64,000 bases of DNA from Vigna angularis (Eukaryota; Streptophyta; Magnoliopsida; Fabales; Fabaceae), in contig NC_068973.1 of the NCBI RefSeq assembly GCF_016808095.1, positions 25,152,077 through 25,216,076 on the forward strand, written 5' to 3'. The position numbers and the translations under genes are program-made. Shown piece by piece: positions 1 to 11,574 of this stretch (the stretch's first letter is position 1; each line of letters begins with the position of its first letter). The notes beneath the pieces are model-generated. The model made no database searches. It was not told where the DNA came from and saw nothing but the letters and a program-made list of their open reading frames with translations.

Positions 1-2
1 TT

Positions 3-829
3 CTTCATGATTTTAATGATATATTACCCCCTGCTTCCACTCCTGCTGAAGAATTGGAACAACGATCAAAGTTCTTCATGTTGTTGGCATTATACGGACT
101 CTCTGATGATGTCTCTCATGTCCGTGATCAGATTTTGGGTTCTCCTGTCATACCCAACTTTACTTCTACTTGTTCTGCTCTTTTGCGTATACCAAGCAAA
201 CCCGTCACTGAGACATCTCCTCGTACTGATGATTCCTCTGTTATGGCTGCCCAACGTGATGATCGAAGTCGGTCTCGCAAGTCAAGTAAAGGACGTCCAA
301 AATGTGACCACTGTGGCAAGTTAGGCCACAAAATTGATAGATGTTATGCGCTTCATGGACGTCCTCCTCGACCTGTAGCAATGGCTAATTCTGATCCACC
401 TCCCCGATCACCGTCTGCAGACCATCCTACTTCATCTAATACCGTAGAACAACCTGCAATCTTTAACGAATTTCTCAAATGGTATGAGGATCGTCAGCAC
501 TCTAGTTCCACCACATCTGCATCTGTTGCACGTACAGGTACACCTTTTGTTGGTCTGACTCACTCCCTCGGACCTTGGGTCCTTGACTCAGGCGCCACCA
601 ATCATATTACTGGTAACAAGTCCTTGTTTTCTTCCTTGTCGTGTCCGGATAATTTACTCTCGGTAACAATGGCTGATGGGTCTAGAGTTTCATCTCATGG
701 TGTTGGTACTGTTAATATTTTTCCATCCATATCCATTGATCATGTACTTTATGTCCCTGGGTCTCCCTTCAATTTATTGTCCATTAGTCGTCTAACTCGT
801 ACTCTTAATTGTGTTATTTCATTTTCCAC
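3..829 (+). pseudogene. copia gag C-terminus and protease (truncated)
   Basis: The reading frame is open from the window edge. It contains the gag zinc knuckle CDHCGKLGHKIDRC (about 303-344) and the aspartic protease active site WVLDSGATNH (about 576-605). It then enters the usual segment NLLSISRLTRTLNC and stops matching copia at about 829, where the next recognisable residues belong to the end of integrase in another frame. In an intact element this part releases capsid and matures the polyprotein. The frame ends at 857 in sequence that has lost homology. Confidence 0.88.
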
Positions 830-2885
830 AAGACCCTCTACATCCATTACCTCTTAGAGTTTTTGGGTCTACATGTTTTGTTCATGATTTTAGTCCTGGT
901 CTTGATAAGTTATCTCCTAGGTCTCACAAATGTGTCTTCTTAGGATTTCCACGGTCACAAAAGGGCTATAAGTGTTTTTCCCCTTCCCTCAATCGTCATT
1001 TTATCTCTGCTGATGTCACTTTTGATGAATCTTCTTTTTACTTTTCACATCTATCTTCTAGTTTTGTACCTCTCCCTGTTACTATTGATATTCCTCTTAT
1101 CTATGATCCTCCTGGTGATGCTCCACCCATTTTGTCTCCTCCTTCTTTAGACTCTCATTCACCACAGGATCGTCCTTCACCACCACCCCTTCAGGTTTAT
1201 AGTCGCCGCAATTGTCTCCCTCATGACTCACTTCCAGTGCCGCCTCGTGTGTCTCCTCCGGCTCCAGCAAATGAGTCTGACTTGCCTATTGCCCTCCGTA
1301 AAGGTATACGCTCTACCCATAACCCTTCCCCCCATTATACTGTTCTTAGTTACCACAGATTATCTCCATCTTTTTACACTTGTCTCTCATCCATTTCTTC
1401 TGTGTCAATTCCTAAATCTGTGGGTGATGCCTTAACTCATCCTGGCTGGCGTCAAGCTATGCTGGATGAATTAAGTGCTTTACAAAAAAGTGGAACTTGG
1501 GAGCTTGTCCAATTACCATCTGGAAAGTCTGTTGTTGGTTGCAGGTGGGTGTATGCTATCAAGATTGGCCTTGATGGCACAATTGATCGTCTCAAAGCTC
1601 GACTGGTTGCCAAAGGCTACACACAGATTTTTGGTTTGGATTATGGTGATACTTTTTCTCCAGTGGAAAAAATGACCTCTGTTCGCCTATTCATTGCCAT
1701 GGTCGCTCTTCGACAATGGCCTCTTTACCAAATTGATGTCAAAAATGTTTTCCTAAATGGTGATTTGCATGAAGAAATTTATATGGAGCAACCGCCTGGC
1801 TTTGTTGCTCAGGGGGAGTCATCTGGATTGGTATGTCGTCTTTGCAAATCCTTATATGGCCTAAAACAGTCTCCTCGGGCCTGGTTTGGTAAATTCAGTT
1901 GTGTTGTTCAACAATTTGGTATGTCTCGCAGTGAAGCGGATCATTCAGTGTTCTATCGCCACTCAAGTGCTGGATGTATCTACTTAATAGTGTATGTCGA
2001 TGATATTGTTCTCACAGGAAGCGACTATCTTGGCATCTCTCAGATGAAACAACACCTTTGTCATCATTTTCAAACCAAAGATCTTGGCAAACTCCGGTAC
2101 TTTTTGGGTATTGAAGTAGCACAATCCAATGATGGTATTGTCATATCTCAGAGGAAGTATGCGTTAGACATCTTGGAGGAAACAGGGTTAATGAACTGTA
2201 AATCTGTTGAGACACCTATGGATCCTAACATCAAACTCCTACCAAATTAGGGGAGCCTTTCTCAGATCCTGAACGATACAGAAGATTAGTTGGTAAATTA
2301 AACTATCTTACTGTTACGCGTCCTGACATTTCCTTCGCAGTTAGTGTGGTGAGTCAACTTCTAAACTCCCCATGTGAAGACCATTGGGATGCAGTTGTTC
2401 GCATACTGAAGTATATTAAAGGATCACCTGGTAAAGGTTTGCTATATGGCCCTAACAACGATACAAAAATCGTTTGCTATTCAGATGCTGATTGGGCTGG
2501 TTCCCCTTCTGATAGGAGGTCTACCTCTGGATATTGTGTCTCTATTGGTGGCAACCTGATATCTTGGAAAAGTAAGAAGCAAAGTGTTGTGGCAAGGTCC
2601 AGTGCAGAAGCAGAATATAGAGCTATGGCATCAGCTACTTGCGAGCTTGTGTGGCTTAAACAATTGCTTAGTGAATTGAAATTTGGAGATGTCACTCACA
2701 TGACACTTATATGTGATAATCAAGCTGCTCTCCATATTAGCTCTAATCCTGTCTTCCATGAAAGAACCAAGCACATTGAAGTTGATTGTCACTTCATTCG
2801 AGAAAAAATCATATCCGAAGATATCAAGACTGAGTTCGTTAACTCAAGCAACCAGTTGGCAGACATATTCACTAAGTCCTTATGA
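830..2885 (+). pseudogene. copia integrase tail, reverse transcriptase and RNase H, frameshifted
   Basis: From 830 the frame encodes the integrase C-terminal tail (LRVFGSTCFVHDF, then KCVFLGFPRSQKGYKC). Next comes a full copia reverse transcriptase with GTWELV near 1495, LKARLVAKGY near 1590 and the catalytic YVDDIVLTG at about 1993. A TAG at 2248-2250 ends this frame. The protein resumes one base out of phase at 2250 (GEPFSDPERYRRLVGKLNYL) and runs through RNase H (CYSDADWAGSPSDRRSTSGY; SRSSAEAEYRA-type block; KHIEVDCHFIREKI) to a stop at 2883-2885. The break is a one-base indel between RT and RNase H. The domains are otherwise well preserved, which suggests a fairly recent copy. Confidence 0.93.
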
Positions 2886-2955
2886 GGACCTAGAATTGAT
2901 TATCTTTGTAACAAGCTTGGAACATATGATTTATATGCTCTAGCTTGAGGGGGAG

Positions 2956-3121
2956 TGTTAGATGTTAAGATGTGTGTTTCTGTTATTTGGGCTCAGCCTA
3001 TTCTGTATTAAGGGCATTGGCCCATATCTTACAATATAAATAAATTACCCTATGTGTATGCTAAACACACAAGGGATATTTTCTCCCAATCTTCTCTATT
3101 TCTCACACACATATTACAACA
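2956..3121 (+). repeat. 3' LTR of the copia element
   Basis: It follows directly on the polypurine tract and starts TGTTAGATGT. A TATA-like stretch (CAATATAAATAAA) lies near 3031-3045, and the sequence ends close to ACAACA at 3121. The 166-bp length is short, as in many plant copia families. The right edge is approximate because the 5' LTR is outside the window and cannot be aligned. Confidence 0.75.
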
Positions 3122-3225
3122 AACCTAGTACAAATGCAAGAACTCAACATGTTCAATAAAGATGGATAACTACATATAAAAGTTAAACACAGAAAAAACA
3201 GGTAACTGCTGCAGCTGATTTTCAC

Positions 3226-5424
3226 CTTGGCGTAGCTTGGACAAATTTGAAGAGCATGAGTGCAATCCCGCAAGCATTCTACTAAAAGACTCATTCTCTG
3301 CAGGAAACATACTCTGCATTGTCAAGTCTTTCATTTTTAGTGATTATGGTTAAGGACTAAGGGCTAAATTTAAAATGGAACTTACATGCAATACAGTAGC
3401 TCGATTGATATATAATGTTGCAACAAGATTACTTTTCATATCACCAACATCTAATGGAGCCTTGCGCAATGCCTATCCATCATATTAGAAGAGCAAGTAA
3501 GGAATATTTATAAAGAATGAGTGACAGTATGTTCAAACAAACTTAAAAAAAAAACAAAAAAAAAAAACTATAAATCTGTTCTATTACTTTTATTTTGATA
3601 GAGCATGATTAATAAGTTTTCTTCACTTAAACACAATAAAACAAGAATAAAAAATTGGTTCCCAATGTCATATAATAGACTTACACTTTGGCTGATTTAA
3701 AAATGTTTTATATCAGGATAAAATAGTAAGGAAAAAAAATGTGACTATTTTAAGAAATGTTTTGTTGGATGGGATGGAAACAAATTGTAACCTTCCCAAT
3801 CTCGGATAGGTAATCTACACTAGAACGAGCAGTCCTAAGGGAACCGAAATTTGATCAGAAGAATGATGGAATCCCATTTCATTCCAAGACAACCCAAAAA
3901 AATTGTTTCCTATTATTCAGGCCAGCCAAGCCTATCTAACCCTAAATTTCATAAATTAACTTTTCATGTATTTTTTTAATCAGTTATAACATGAAGAATG
4001 CTATCAACACATTTTTTACAAACCTTTCTAACACACTCTAACGTCAAGTAAATTTCTTGTGCACCTTACTAATACAGAGAGTGTACATACATTAACAAGA
4101 TTAACTTCACAAATTGAAGGAAGCATCAAAGACATCTTAACAGTTTCACCCACTTTTCCTAATGTATATACTTATATGAATTCTAGAGCCCTTTATTTCT
4201 AGAACAGAAAGCTTATCATTCCCAATCTTCATTTATATTTCTAACGTTCAACCCTGTATCACTAGGACATAAAACATTGGGTCGAACTCTTCTTTGATGT
4301 CAAATTAATAACTATTAATGGTCATTAACTCCAAGTAAAGAGAAGAGAGCAGCCTATTATGGGGCATACAATGCATTCCATCGAATGATCATTAATCTTC
4401 GATTGAGTTATTCTATTTTACATCTTAGAAAGAAAAGAACTTACAACAAAATACTTATTAGTATGGAAATACATTTACACAAAACCTCTACCCTATGTAC
4501 ACACATGACAGTCATGTAAAATTCAATCCACAATTTGATCTGTGGATAACATTGTTAAAGTAACTTGAATGTTGGAACTTGGAAGCAAATAGCTTATAAA
4601 GTGTAAAGTGTCCAAACCTCATATGTCATGTTACCAAATTTGCTACCCTCAATTTATGCTTTTTGTTTTTTAATTTATGACTTCGGGACAATAACTTGCT
4701 TGCAGGTACTAGTAGTTCCGTTATCATCTCTGACAATGCTATTTGAGATGCTGCCATGAACAATGTGCGGTAGCAAAAGCTCCTATAGTTGCCCAAGTCC
4801 GGTATGTGTGTATGCTATCATGTACAGGTGTATGTTTTGAAAAGTAGAAGTAAAGAACAACTGCATAATGCACTTCAGAAGCGGATTTTACAAACTAACA
4901 AAAATATCCACACTAGTTCCGAACTGTTCTGAACTTGTTTACTAAAGGGGTCAAGTAAAGAACTGATTCATTAAAGCAGTCCAATTCATTAAAGGTGTTT
5001 GACTATGAAAGAACGGCACGTTCCAATCACCTACGTGAGAGAGAACAGTTGAAGGAAAATATAAATTTCAAAAGACGAGGAAACCTGAGTATAGCAGTCC
5101 AAGGCCTTGGCATAATCTGCGTTGGAGAAGCATTCATTACCAAGCTGCTTGGATTTCAAGGCATCTTCCTTACTCTTACCGCACAGACCATACTTTGGAT
5201 CAGCCAGTTGAGCGATAATCTGGAATCACAGCAATACGTGGGAACAAGAAATTAGGGATTATTGGTTGGGAATAGAGAAGATTTAGGTGGTTTACCTGGT
5301 GAAATGGGTCGAAGTGGAGAAAGAAGCGATGAAGAAAAGTGCACGTGCTTTGAAGATCTTCAACATTGCTATCCCCTATCGCTCGCTTCACACTTTCTGG
5401 AATAGCTGCTTTCAGAGACTCCAT
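3226..5424 (-). CDS. TPR protein, probably TPR/SET (SMYD4-like) family; exons 1-4, 3' part outside window
   Basis: Four minus-strand exons join in phase 0 with GT-AG borders: 5424-5296, 5219-5085, 3472-3386 and 3297-3226 (141 codons in all). Exon 1 starts at an ATG and gives MESLKAAIPESVKRAIGD. Exon 2 starts a tetratricopeptide repeat (ALKSKQLGNECFSNADYAKA). Exon 3 carries LYINRATVLH, and exon 4 carries the second repeat (CLRDCTHALQICPSYAK). TPR repeats form helical protein-binding surfaces. This arrangement near the N-terminus resembles plant TPR proteins with a C-terminal SET domain (lysine methyltransferase fold); that assignment is from memory of the family and the SET part is not visible. 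Intron 2 is 1.6 kb. After exon 4 only about 105 bp of intron remain before the copia LTR, so the remaining exons must lie left of the element if the gene is intact. Confidence 0.82.
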
Positions 5425-6060
5425 CTTCTGCTACTCACGGACAAGAGTTCCGCTGTCTTACACTGTTATGTTTCTTACTCCATCAGTCTATGTGCCGATT
5501 TATGAGAAGATTATATTAAATTGATAATAAAAAAAATAAATGACATGAAATATAGACAACTTATTATTATATCAGTCACTTAATTTTGAATGTTGCAGTA
5601 ACTCAATTTAATGTTTTCATCCTTAACAAGGTATCCTAAAAAGATAAAATTTAACATCAGTGTATTTAGTTCTTCTATGATACGTTGAATTTTTAGATAA
5701 TTCGATGGTTAAATAATTATCACATAAAACCACAGTATTTTTTTATTCTTTAAAATCAAGATTCTTTATTCCCTTTTCAATCTAAATGCATTGACATGCA
5801 CAGAATACAGTAATTATATGCTCAACTTCAATGTTATCATTAGGTGTTTCTTAGAGGATTATGAAAGTGTTCAAGACCCTAAGAAAAATAAACATTCATA
5901 AGAATTTTTCCTGTCTCCAACAAAACTATTACCTGTATAAACAATTATATTTGTGTTTGTTTCCCCTTTATTGTAATATATGTCAAGTGAGTGGTCCTTT
6001 TCAAGTATCTAAATATTCTTTTAGCCAATACCATTGAGATTCTATAGGTTTGGGCATGAA
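5425..6060. other. upstream region of the TPR gene, no gene seen
   Basis: AT-rich sequence with no open frame of convincing length and no recognisable repeat. It should contain the promoter of the minus-strand TPR gene that starts at 5424, but I cannot pick out a specific TATA box. Confidence 0.5.
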
Positions 6061-6380
6061 TTAGGGGTGGCAAAATGAGTTAATCGGACTTGTTTAAATT
6101 TGAGTCGATATAAACCCACTTAAAATGGGTTGAGTCGGACTGACCTGTCAATTGAAAATTGATTAAAATTTGCAACTCGATTGTGGATTGTTGGACTGAT
6201 GAGTTGGTCCATAAGTTTTGATTCTTTTATTCTGTCATAAAATCTAATTTGCATGGAAATTTACATGAAAGCAAGTTGAAATTGATTGAAATGGACTATG
6301 GCTCTAGTCTAGTTGTCGGGCTGAATAATTAAATTTACACATATCTTATAGGAAACCATTTAACTTATTTTCTGGCTTTT
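6061..6380. repeat. hAT-like terminal fragment (GGGGTGGCAAAATG type)
   Basis: The sequence TAGGGGTGGCAAAATGAG at about 6063 resembles the terminus of plant non-autonomous hAT elements, and words like GGGTTGAGTCGGACTG follow. I did not find the opposite inverted end (CACCCCTA) downstream, so I call only a fragment; its right limit is arbitrary. Confidence 0.4.
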
Positions 6381-7903
6381 AACTTTCCGTGCTCGTCCAG
6401 AATCATTTACCTCACAGCTTCACATTTAGTTTTACTACATTTTTAATGTGAAGTTTCAAATGGGAATGCCATATCTTTTTTACTACCCATTATGTATTTT
6501 TGGTTGCACCCATTACAACTTGCCCTCTCTTTCCATCATCACCAACCCCCAATCCTATGAAAATATTTCCAAGAATCAGAAGTTGTTGACTTATCATTTC
6601 TGTTATTAAGTTGAACATTTTCCTTATCATCTTCAACTTCATTCTGAGTTACGTAGTCCTCTTTGTCATTGACACCAACATTCGAAGTAGGTTTAATAGT
6701 TGACTCATCCATCAATATAAGTTACTGAATACTTACCATACTGATGGACAACGCTCCGAGGAGAAGACGGAACTTGAGCGATTTCGACTCCTCGAGGCAT
6801 CCGTGACATTGATGCACAGCGGAAAGAAGCAGAGGAAGCAAATGAGGTAGTGGAAACAACTGAAGAACTAAGAACCCTAGGTTTGGAGGTTTGTTCGGTG
6901 GAAACTCTAGGGATGGAGGTAGGAGAGGGTTTAATCGGTGGAGAACATAGATCGAAGGTGAAATGGTGCTAGAATAAAGTTTCAATCGGTGAAATCACTG
7001 AGACGAGGCATTTAACCGGTAGAGATGAAGGTAAATAAGGATTCAATCGGTCAAGAGGTACAGAAGGGAAAGGTTCGAGTAAACCCTAGCAGATGAGGGT
7101 TAGGTCTGCGCGAGTGAGTTTGAAAGGTAGAAGAAAGGCTTACGGTTTGATGTTGTGATGGTGGATCTATGAGGAAAATGGTTGGTGAAGGAGGCGCTCT
7201 CGTGGAAGACAAACCTGATGGAAGAGGTTGTCCTTGGTTTGGATTCGAGATGGAGTCGAGATTTGGTGAGGGTGAAACCAAAAATGGCAGTCGTCGGGGA
7301 GAGAGAGTGGAAATAGGGTTTGGGTCGAGGGAGATCTCAAGATGTGGTGCTACGCGAATGAAATGTGACGCTCAAAAGAGGTTTCGAGACTGAGTGTAAA
7401 TGAAGACGTGTTGTGAGGACGACATGAAGATGTGGCTGAAGCGGGACGTGCCACAAGCGGATTGGTGAGAATAATGGTTGTGTGTAGAAGTGAAATCTGA
7501 TGGGAAATGAAATAGAATGGTAAGGTGGTAAATGGAAGGTGGCCGGGGAGAATCCCTTGGATTCTCCGGCCTTGACTTTCAAGGGTGAATTAGTTCTGGA
7601 GTCATCTCTACAGAAATGCAATTCAATATTCTCAAAAGTGCCTTACAAGAGGTGGTAGCATGTCTATATATAAGACTAACAGTCCCTCCTATCTATCACA
7701 TACCAAACACCTTTTACACATGCTTTAATAAAAATAAAAGAAATACTACACTAAGATAATTGGGCTTGGGCTTGTCTATCACATACAATGCATTTCTACC
7801 TGTACACCTTCTCTTATTTATTTATCTTCACAATACCAACTTATTGTTGCACATGTATTTCATCTTTGAGTTTTCCATTCAAAAAGACATTATTTACATC
7901 TGA
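6381..7903. other. unclassified region, GC-richer between 6740 and 7600
   Basis: From 6740 to 7600 the base composition rises and several overlapping open frames of 60-95 codons appear on both strands, but none has a recognisable domain or consistent splice sites. A TATA-like CTATATATAAG lies near 7662, in the place where the 3' LTR of the minus-strand copia scrap at 7904-8990 would be expected. This may be degraded LTR sequence, but I cannot show it. Confidence 0.35.
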
Positions 7904-8990
7904 CTAGAAAATACTCCAACCATATTGTGCAACCATTGAAAGTATTGTGCCCATGGTATCAAGTTTGGCAACTGGTTCAAATACTTCTATGTAGTCCACT
8001 TTATGTTGTTGTACATATCTTTTTGCTACTAGTCTTGCTTTAAATTTGTCGATTTTTCCATTTTCTTTGAGTTTAGTTTTGAATATCCTTTTTACTCTTA
8101 TCGGCTTTACTCTTGTTGGCAAGCCAATTAACTCCCATGTTTTGTTCTTTTCTATTGACTTCATTTATTTCATTACTACATCTTTCCACTTCTTACTTTT
8201 GCCAGCCTCTTTGAATGTTATTATATCATCTTCAATTACTAGCATTACATTTACGTTATCATCATCGTATAAGCCTTATCCTTTTTCATAATCAACCATC
8301 CAAATTGGTTCTATCTTGCACCTCCGAGCTCTCCCTTCAATTGGAATCTCAAGTGCTGGAATATAAGACTCAATGTAGGCTTCAAATTGTTTGAAGTTTA
8401 TTCCAACATTTTTGCATTTGACATCTTTATTTATTGTTGCTCCGCATTTTCTACTTCATTCTCTTTAGGTTGTTCGTTGGTGTCACTCAATAGTCTTCGT
8501 TTTCCCCAATATAAAATATCTTATTAATTTTCTTCTTCATTCTACTTCAAATTCCAAATTTTCTATTCTTCAAATATTACATCTATGATGATTATAATTT
8601 TTTTATTAACTAGATCAAATAATTTGTATGTCTTTAATACATCACTAACCCTAAGAAGGACACATCTCTTACTCTTGTCATCTAACTTGATCTGCTACTA
8701 GTTTGGCGTATGAACATCAACTAGACATCTAAATACCCAAAAATAATCAACACATGGTTTCACTCCATTCTTTAGAAGTTTTGTCCTACATTGTTATTAT
8801 AGGATTTCTATTGAGAACATGAACATACCATTTTGTTGATTCAGACCAAAATATTTTGGAAACATGTCTTTCAATCAATATATAATGAACTATGGTTTTG
8901 ATTTTTCTTTCAATAACTCCATTTTGCTTATTATTTTACCTTAATTTCTACAAAATTCTTCAAACATAGTGGAGATAAATTCTCCTTCAC
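7904..8990 (-). pseudogene. copia pol fragment (integrase end to start of reverse transcriptase)
   Basis: Read on the minus strand from 8990, the translation gives the integrase segment QNGVIERKIKTIVH and then VHVLNRNPI, followed by decayed integrase tail. From 8164 an open frame gives the start of reverse transcriptase: SIEKNKTWELIGLP, IDKFKARLVAKRY, FEPVAKLDTM. Frame breaks and stops separate the parts. RT catalytic motifs and RNase H are absent, so the fragment ends after the first third of RT. Confidence 0.85.
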
Positions 8991-9205
8991 TATATGCTTG
9001 TAAGCAGATAAAGCTTCACTTGCACATATATGCTTTTCAAAATTCATATTCCAAAATATAAAAAAAAAATCAAAATACTACTTGAATTTTTTTTCTTTCG
9101 AAAGATATTTTCGTCGAAAATACTTTCCAAAATAATATTCTAAAATATAAAAATAAATTCCGAAACAAATGTCCAACATGTATTTTCAAATCAAAAATAT
9201 TAGAA

Positions 9206-9745
9206 CTGTCAAAACGGGCCACCCGGCCTGACCCGACCCGGCCCATCACGGGTTGGTCACTTAGTGAACCAACCCAACCCAGCTCATTTATTAGCGAGCC
9301 AGAAAAATTCGAACCCGGCCCGACCCACCACGAGTTGGTGGGTAAACGAGTTGGCTCACTAACTCACTTAATTACAATTTTATTTAAATAAAAAAATTAC
9401 AAACTTTCTATAATTCAAATATAAACAAATTTTACTCCCAAATTTCACTCCCAACATGGGTGTTTAATTAATTTTGAAAATAAGGAACTTAAATAATTTT
9501 TTCAAACAAAAATAAAATAATAAATATTTTTTTATAAAATTAAAATTAAATTTTAATAAAATAAAATTAGGTAGGTGGGTTGATGGGTCAACCCGGCCTA
9601 CCCGGGTTCAACCAGCATAAGCCGGGTTTAAATGAGCCGGGTTGAAATCTGACCTGCATAAAAAAAATATAATTTTTTCAAACCCAACCCGGCTCAAACC
9701 CGTGGTGGGCCGGGTTGGCCCTCGGGTTGTAACCCATTTTGACAG
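9206..9745. mobile_element. GC-rich inverted-repeat (foldback) element
   Basis: The left end reads CTGTCAAAACGGGCC and the right end is its near complement, ending CCCATTTTGACAG. The outer 60-70 bp on each side are built from CCCGGCC/GGGCCGGG words and pair with each other, while the middle (about 9360-9570) is AT-rich. A second pair of ACCCGG/CCGGGT words lies near 9590-9650. There is no coding capacity. I could not identify a target-site duplication, so the superfamily is not fixed. It is a small non-autonomous DNA element of the kind common in plant gene-rich DNA. Confidence 0.65.
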
Positions 9746-10461
9746 CTTAAAAAATACCTTATGAATTAGGTTTTCTAGATGTATTTATAATTTTTTTTTA
9801 TAAATACATGACTTGGACTTACTTCTTCTTATTCTTGTTTTGATTCTTTATAACTTTTTTTTAAATTAAAAATATATATTAAATTCATTAAAGAGAAGAA
9901 TTGTTTATATCTTTTTTTTCTGGAAAACAAGTTTGGAAAAAATGGAAGAAGAGGAAAGGTGCTTAAAGGGAACACCTAAGCCAAAATCAAGAATGACTCT
10001 TCCATCTTGTATTGCACTTCTTTACAAATCACAAACTAATTAATTCATCAAGCATTGCAAAATCTAACAAATCAAATTTCTGAAATCACACGCTCTTTGT
10101 TGATTAGATCATTCTCACTTGAACCATGGATCATAAATTTGGTATCTTAGACAACATTAACCTCCAAGAACAACACCTCTACAACCACCTCTAGATACAA
10201 CCCAAGCCCCAACACCACACAGCACCAAAGTCACCAATCAAAGACAATCTAAATCCCAACCCCGTACAGCCATCAATCAGAAACAATCCAAATCCCAGCT
10301 CCCCACAATACCTCCACAGCCACCAATCAAAAACAACCCAAAACCCAGCCCGCACAATATTAAAGATAGGGGAGGTGCAATGATATACTTGTGAAAGAAG
10401 AAAGCGGAAGAATGATGGAGATTAGACAATTAGGGTTTTTAATATAATTTAATTAAGGGTA
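9746..10461. other. spacer between repeat elements
   Basis: AT-rich first half. Then 10130-10370 is a C- and A-rich stretch with repeated words (CCCAACCCC, AAATCCCA, CAACCCAA types; CACAGCCACCAATCA recurs), suggesting a degenerate short repeat. No gene is seen. Confidence 0.4.
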
Positions 10462-10682
10462 TGTTGAAAATTGTCTTGTTAGTGGCATGATTTTAGAAAA
10501 TTTTCATTTTTTTTAAATTAGTCAATTGGGTTTGTTATTTCCTATTTTTAGCTAAGTCATTAGTAATGCTAGAGTAAAATCTTTTAGTTATTTATTTCTG
10601 AATGTATTTAAATTAAGTCGCATTTAATAAGAAAAGATACTCCCAATCAATATTTATTTGTTTTAATTCTCTAATACCAACA
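10462..10682 (+). repeat. 5' LTR of copia element
   Basis: Starts TGTTGAAAATTG and ends ATACCAACA. It matches the copy at 14096 over its length, with shared blocks such as TTAGCTAAGTCATTA and CATTTAATAAGAAAAGATAC. Confidence 0.85.
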
Positions 10683-10720
10683 ATTGGTATCTATAGTCCT
10701 TTTTTCTTAAAGGACCTAGA

Positions 10721-11551
10721 ATGGAAGGAGAGTCAACTTCGTTTCCAGTAACACTTCCCATCTTTAACATGGAAGACTATGATATGTGGGTTGTAAAAAT
10801 GTAGTTCTATCTAGAGGGACTGTATTTATGGGAAGCTGTGGAAGAGGATTACTTTGTTCAACCGTTGTCGGAGAATCCTACCATGGCCTAAATAAAAAAT
10901 CATAAGGAAAAAAAAACAAAGAAGACAAAGGAAAAGTTGTCCTTAATTTCTGATGTTACGATATTGATCTTCACTGGAATTATGACTCTTAAATCACCCC
11001 AAAAATTTTGGGATTTTTTGAAGGAAGAATATGAAGGAGATGACAAAATAAGAAACATGCAAGTGTTGAACCTGAGGGAATTTGAGTTGCAAAGGATGAA
11101 AGAATTAGAGACAATCATGGAGTACTCGAACACATTATTGGGCATTGCCAACAAAATAAAGTTGTTGGGTAGTGACTTTCCGAGCTCCAGAATTATCGAG
11201 AAAATCCTTGTGACAATGCTAGAAAGGTACGAAGTGTCTATTGCCTCATTGAGGGACACAAAGAATCTATCCAAGATTACTTTGGCAAAGGTGTTACGCG
11301 CTTTGCAAGCCCAAAAACAACGAAGGCTAATGAGAGAAGATCGTGTGGTTGAAGATGTACTTCTTGTCAAGCATTATGATGTCGGAACCAATAAAAAGAA
11401 AATTTTCAAAAGATTCCAACCAGCAAGTAGTGAAAATGGTGTATTTAATAAAAAGAAAGGTAGGGGTAAAAAGAAAAATTATCCACCTTGTCAACATTGC
11501 GAAAAAATGGGTCATGAAGTAAGTGCAATCGAATCAGTCATGAAGCTGTAA
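10721..11551 (+). pseudogene. copia gag (UBN2 type), interrupted
   Basis: From the ATG at 10721 the frame gives a typical copia gag start (SFPVTLPIFNMEDYDMW). It then meets two stops, at about 10802 and 10890. The long frame from about 10937 continues the gag body (KFWDFLKEEYEGDDKIRNM; LREFELQRMKE; ALQAQKQRRLMRE) and ends in a partial zinc knuckle CQHCEKMGHE. The knuckle lacks its last cysteine because sequence is missing just after it. Confidence 0.88.
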
Positions 11552-11574
11552 TTTGCAAAGCAAATGTGCAACAA

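Larger units (their letters stand above)
1..3121 (+). mobile_element. Ty1-copia retrotransposon, 3' portion, internally deleted
   Basis: The window opens inside a copia element. In order it shows gag with a CCHC knuckle, protease, integrase C-terminal tail, reverse transcriptase, RNase H, a polypurine tract (GAGGGGGAG, about 2948-2955) and a short LTR. The order protease, integrase, RT, RNase H defines Ty1-copia. The 5' LTR lies outside the window. The integrase core is missing because of an internal deletion at about 829/830, and RT and RNase H are in different frames, so this copy cannot be autonomous. It lies antisense in an intron of the TPR gene to its right. Confidence 0.93.

Noticed and set aside
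5200..5424. 74-codon continuous minus-strand frame as a single-exon gene
   Set aside because: After codon 43 it reads through a clear splice donor into intron 1; the four-exon TPR model explains it better.
6722..7621. Possible GC-richer gene with short frames on both strands
   Set aside because: No conserved domain, no coherent exon phases and no start context; kept only as an unclassified region.
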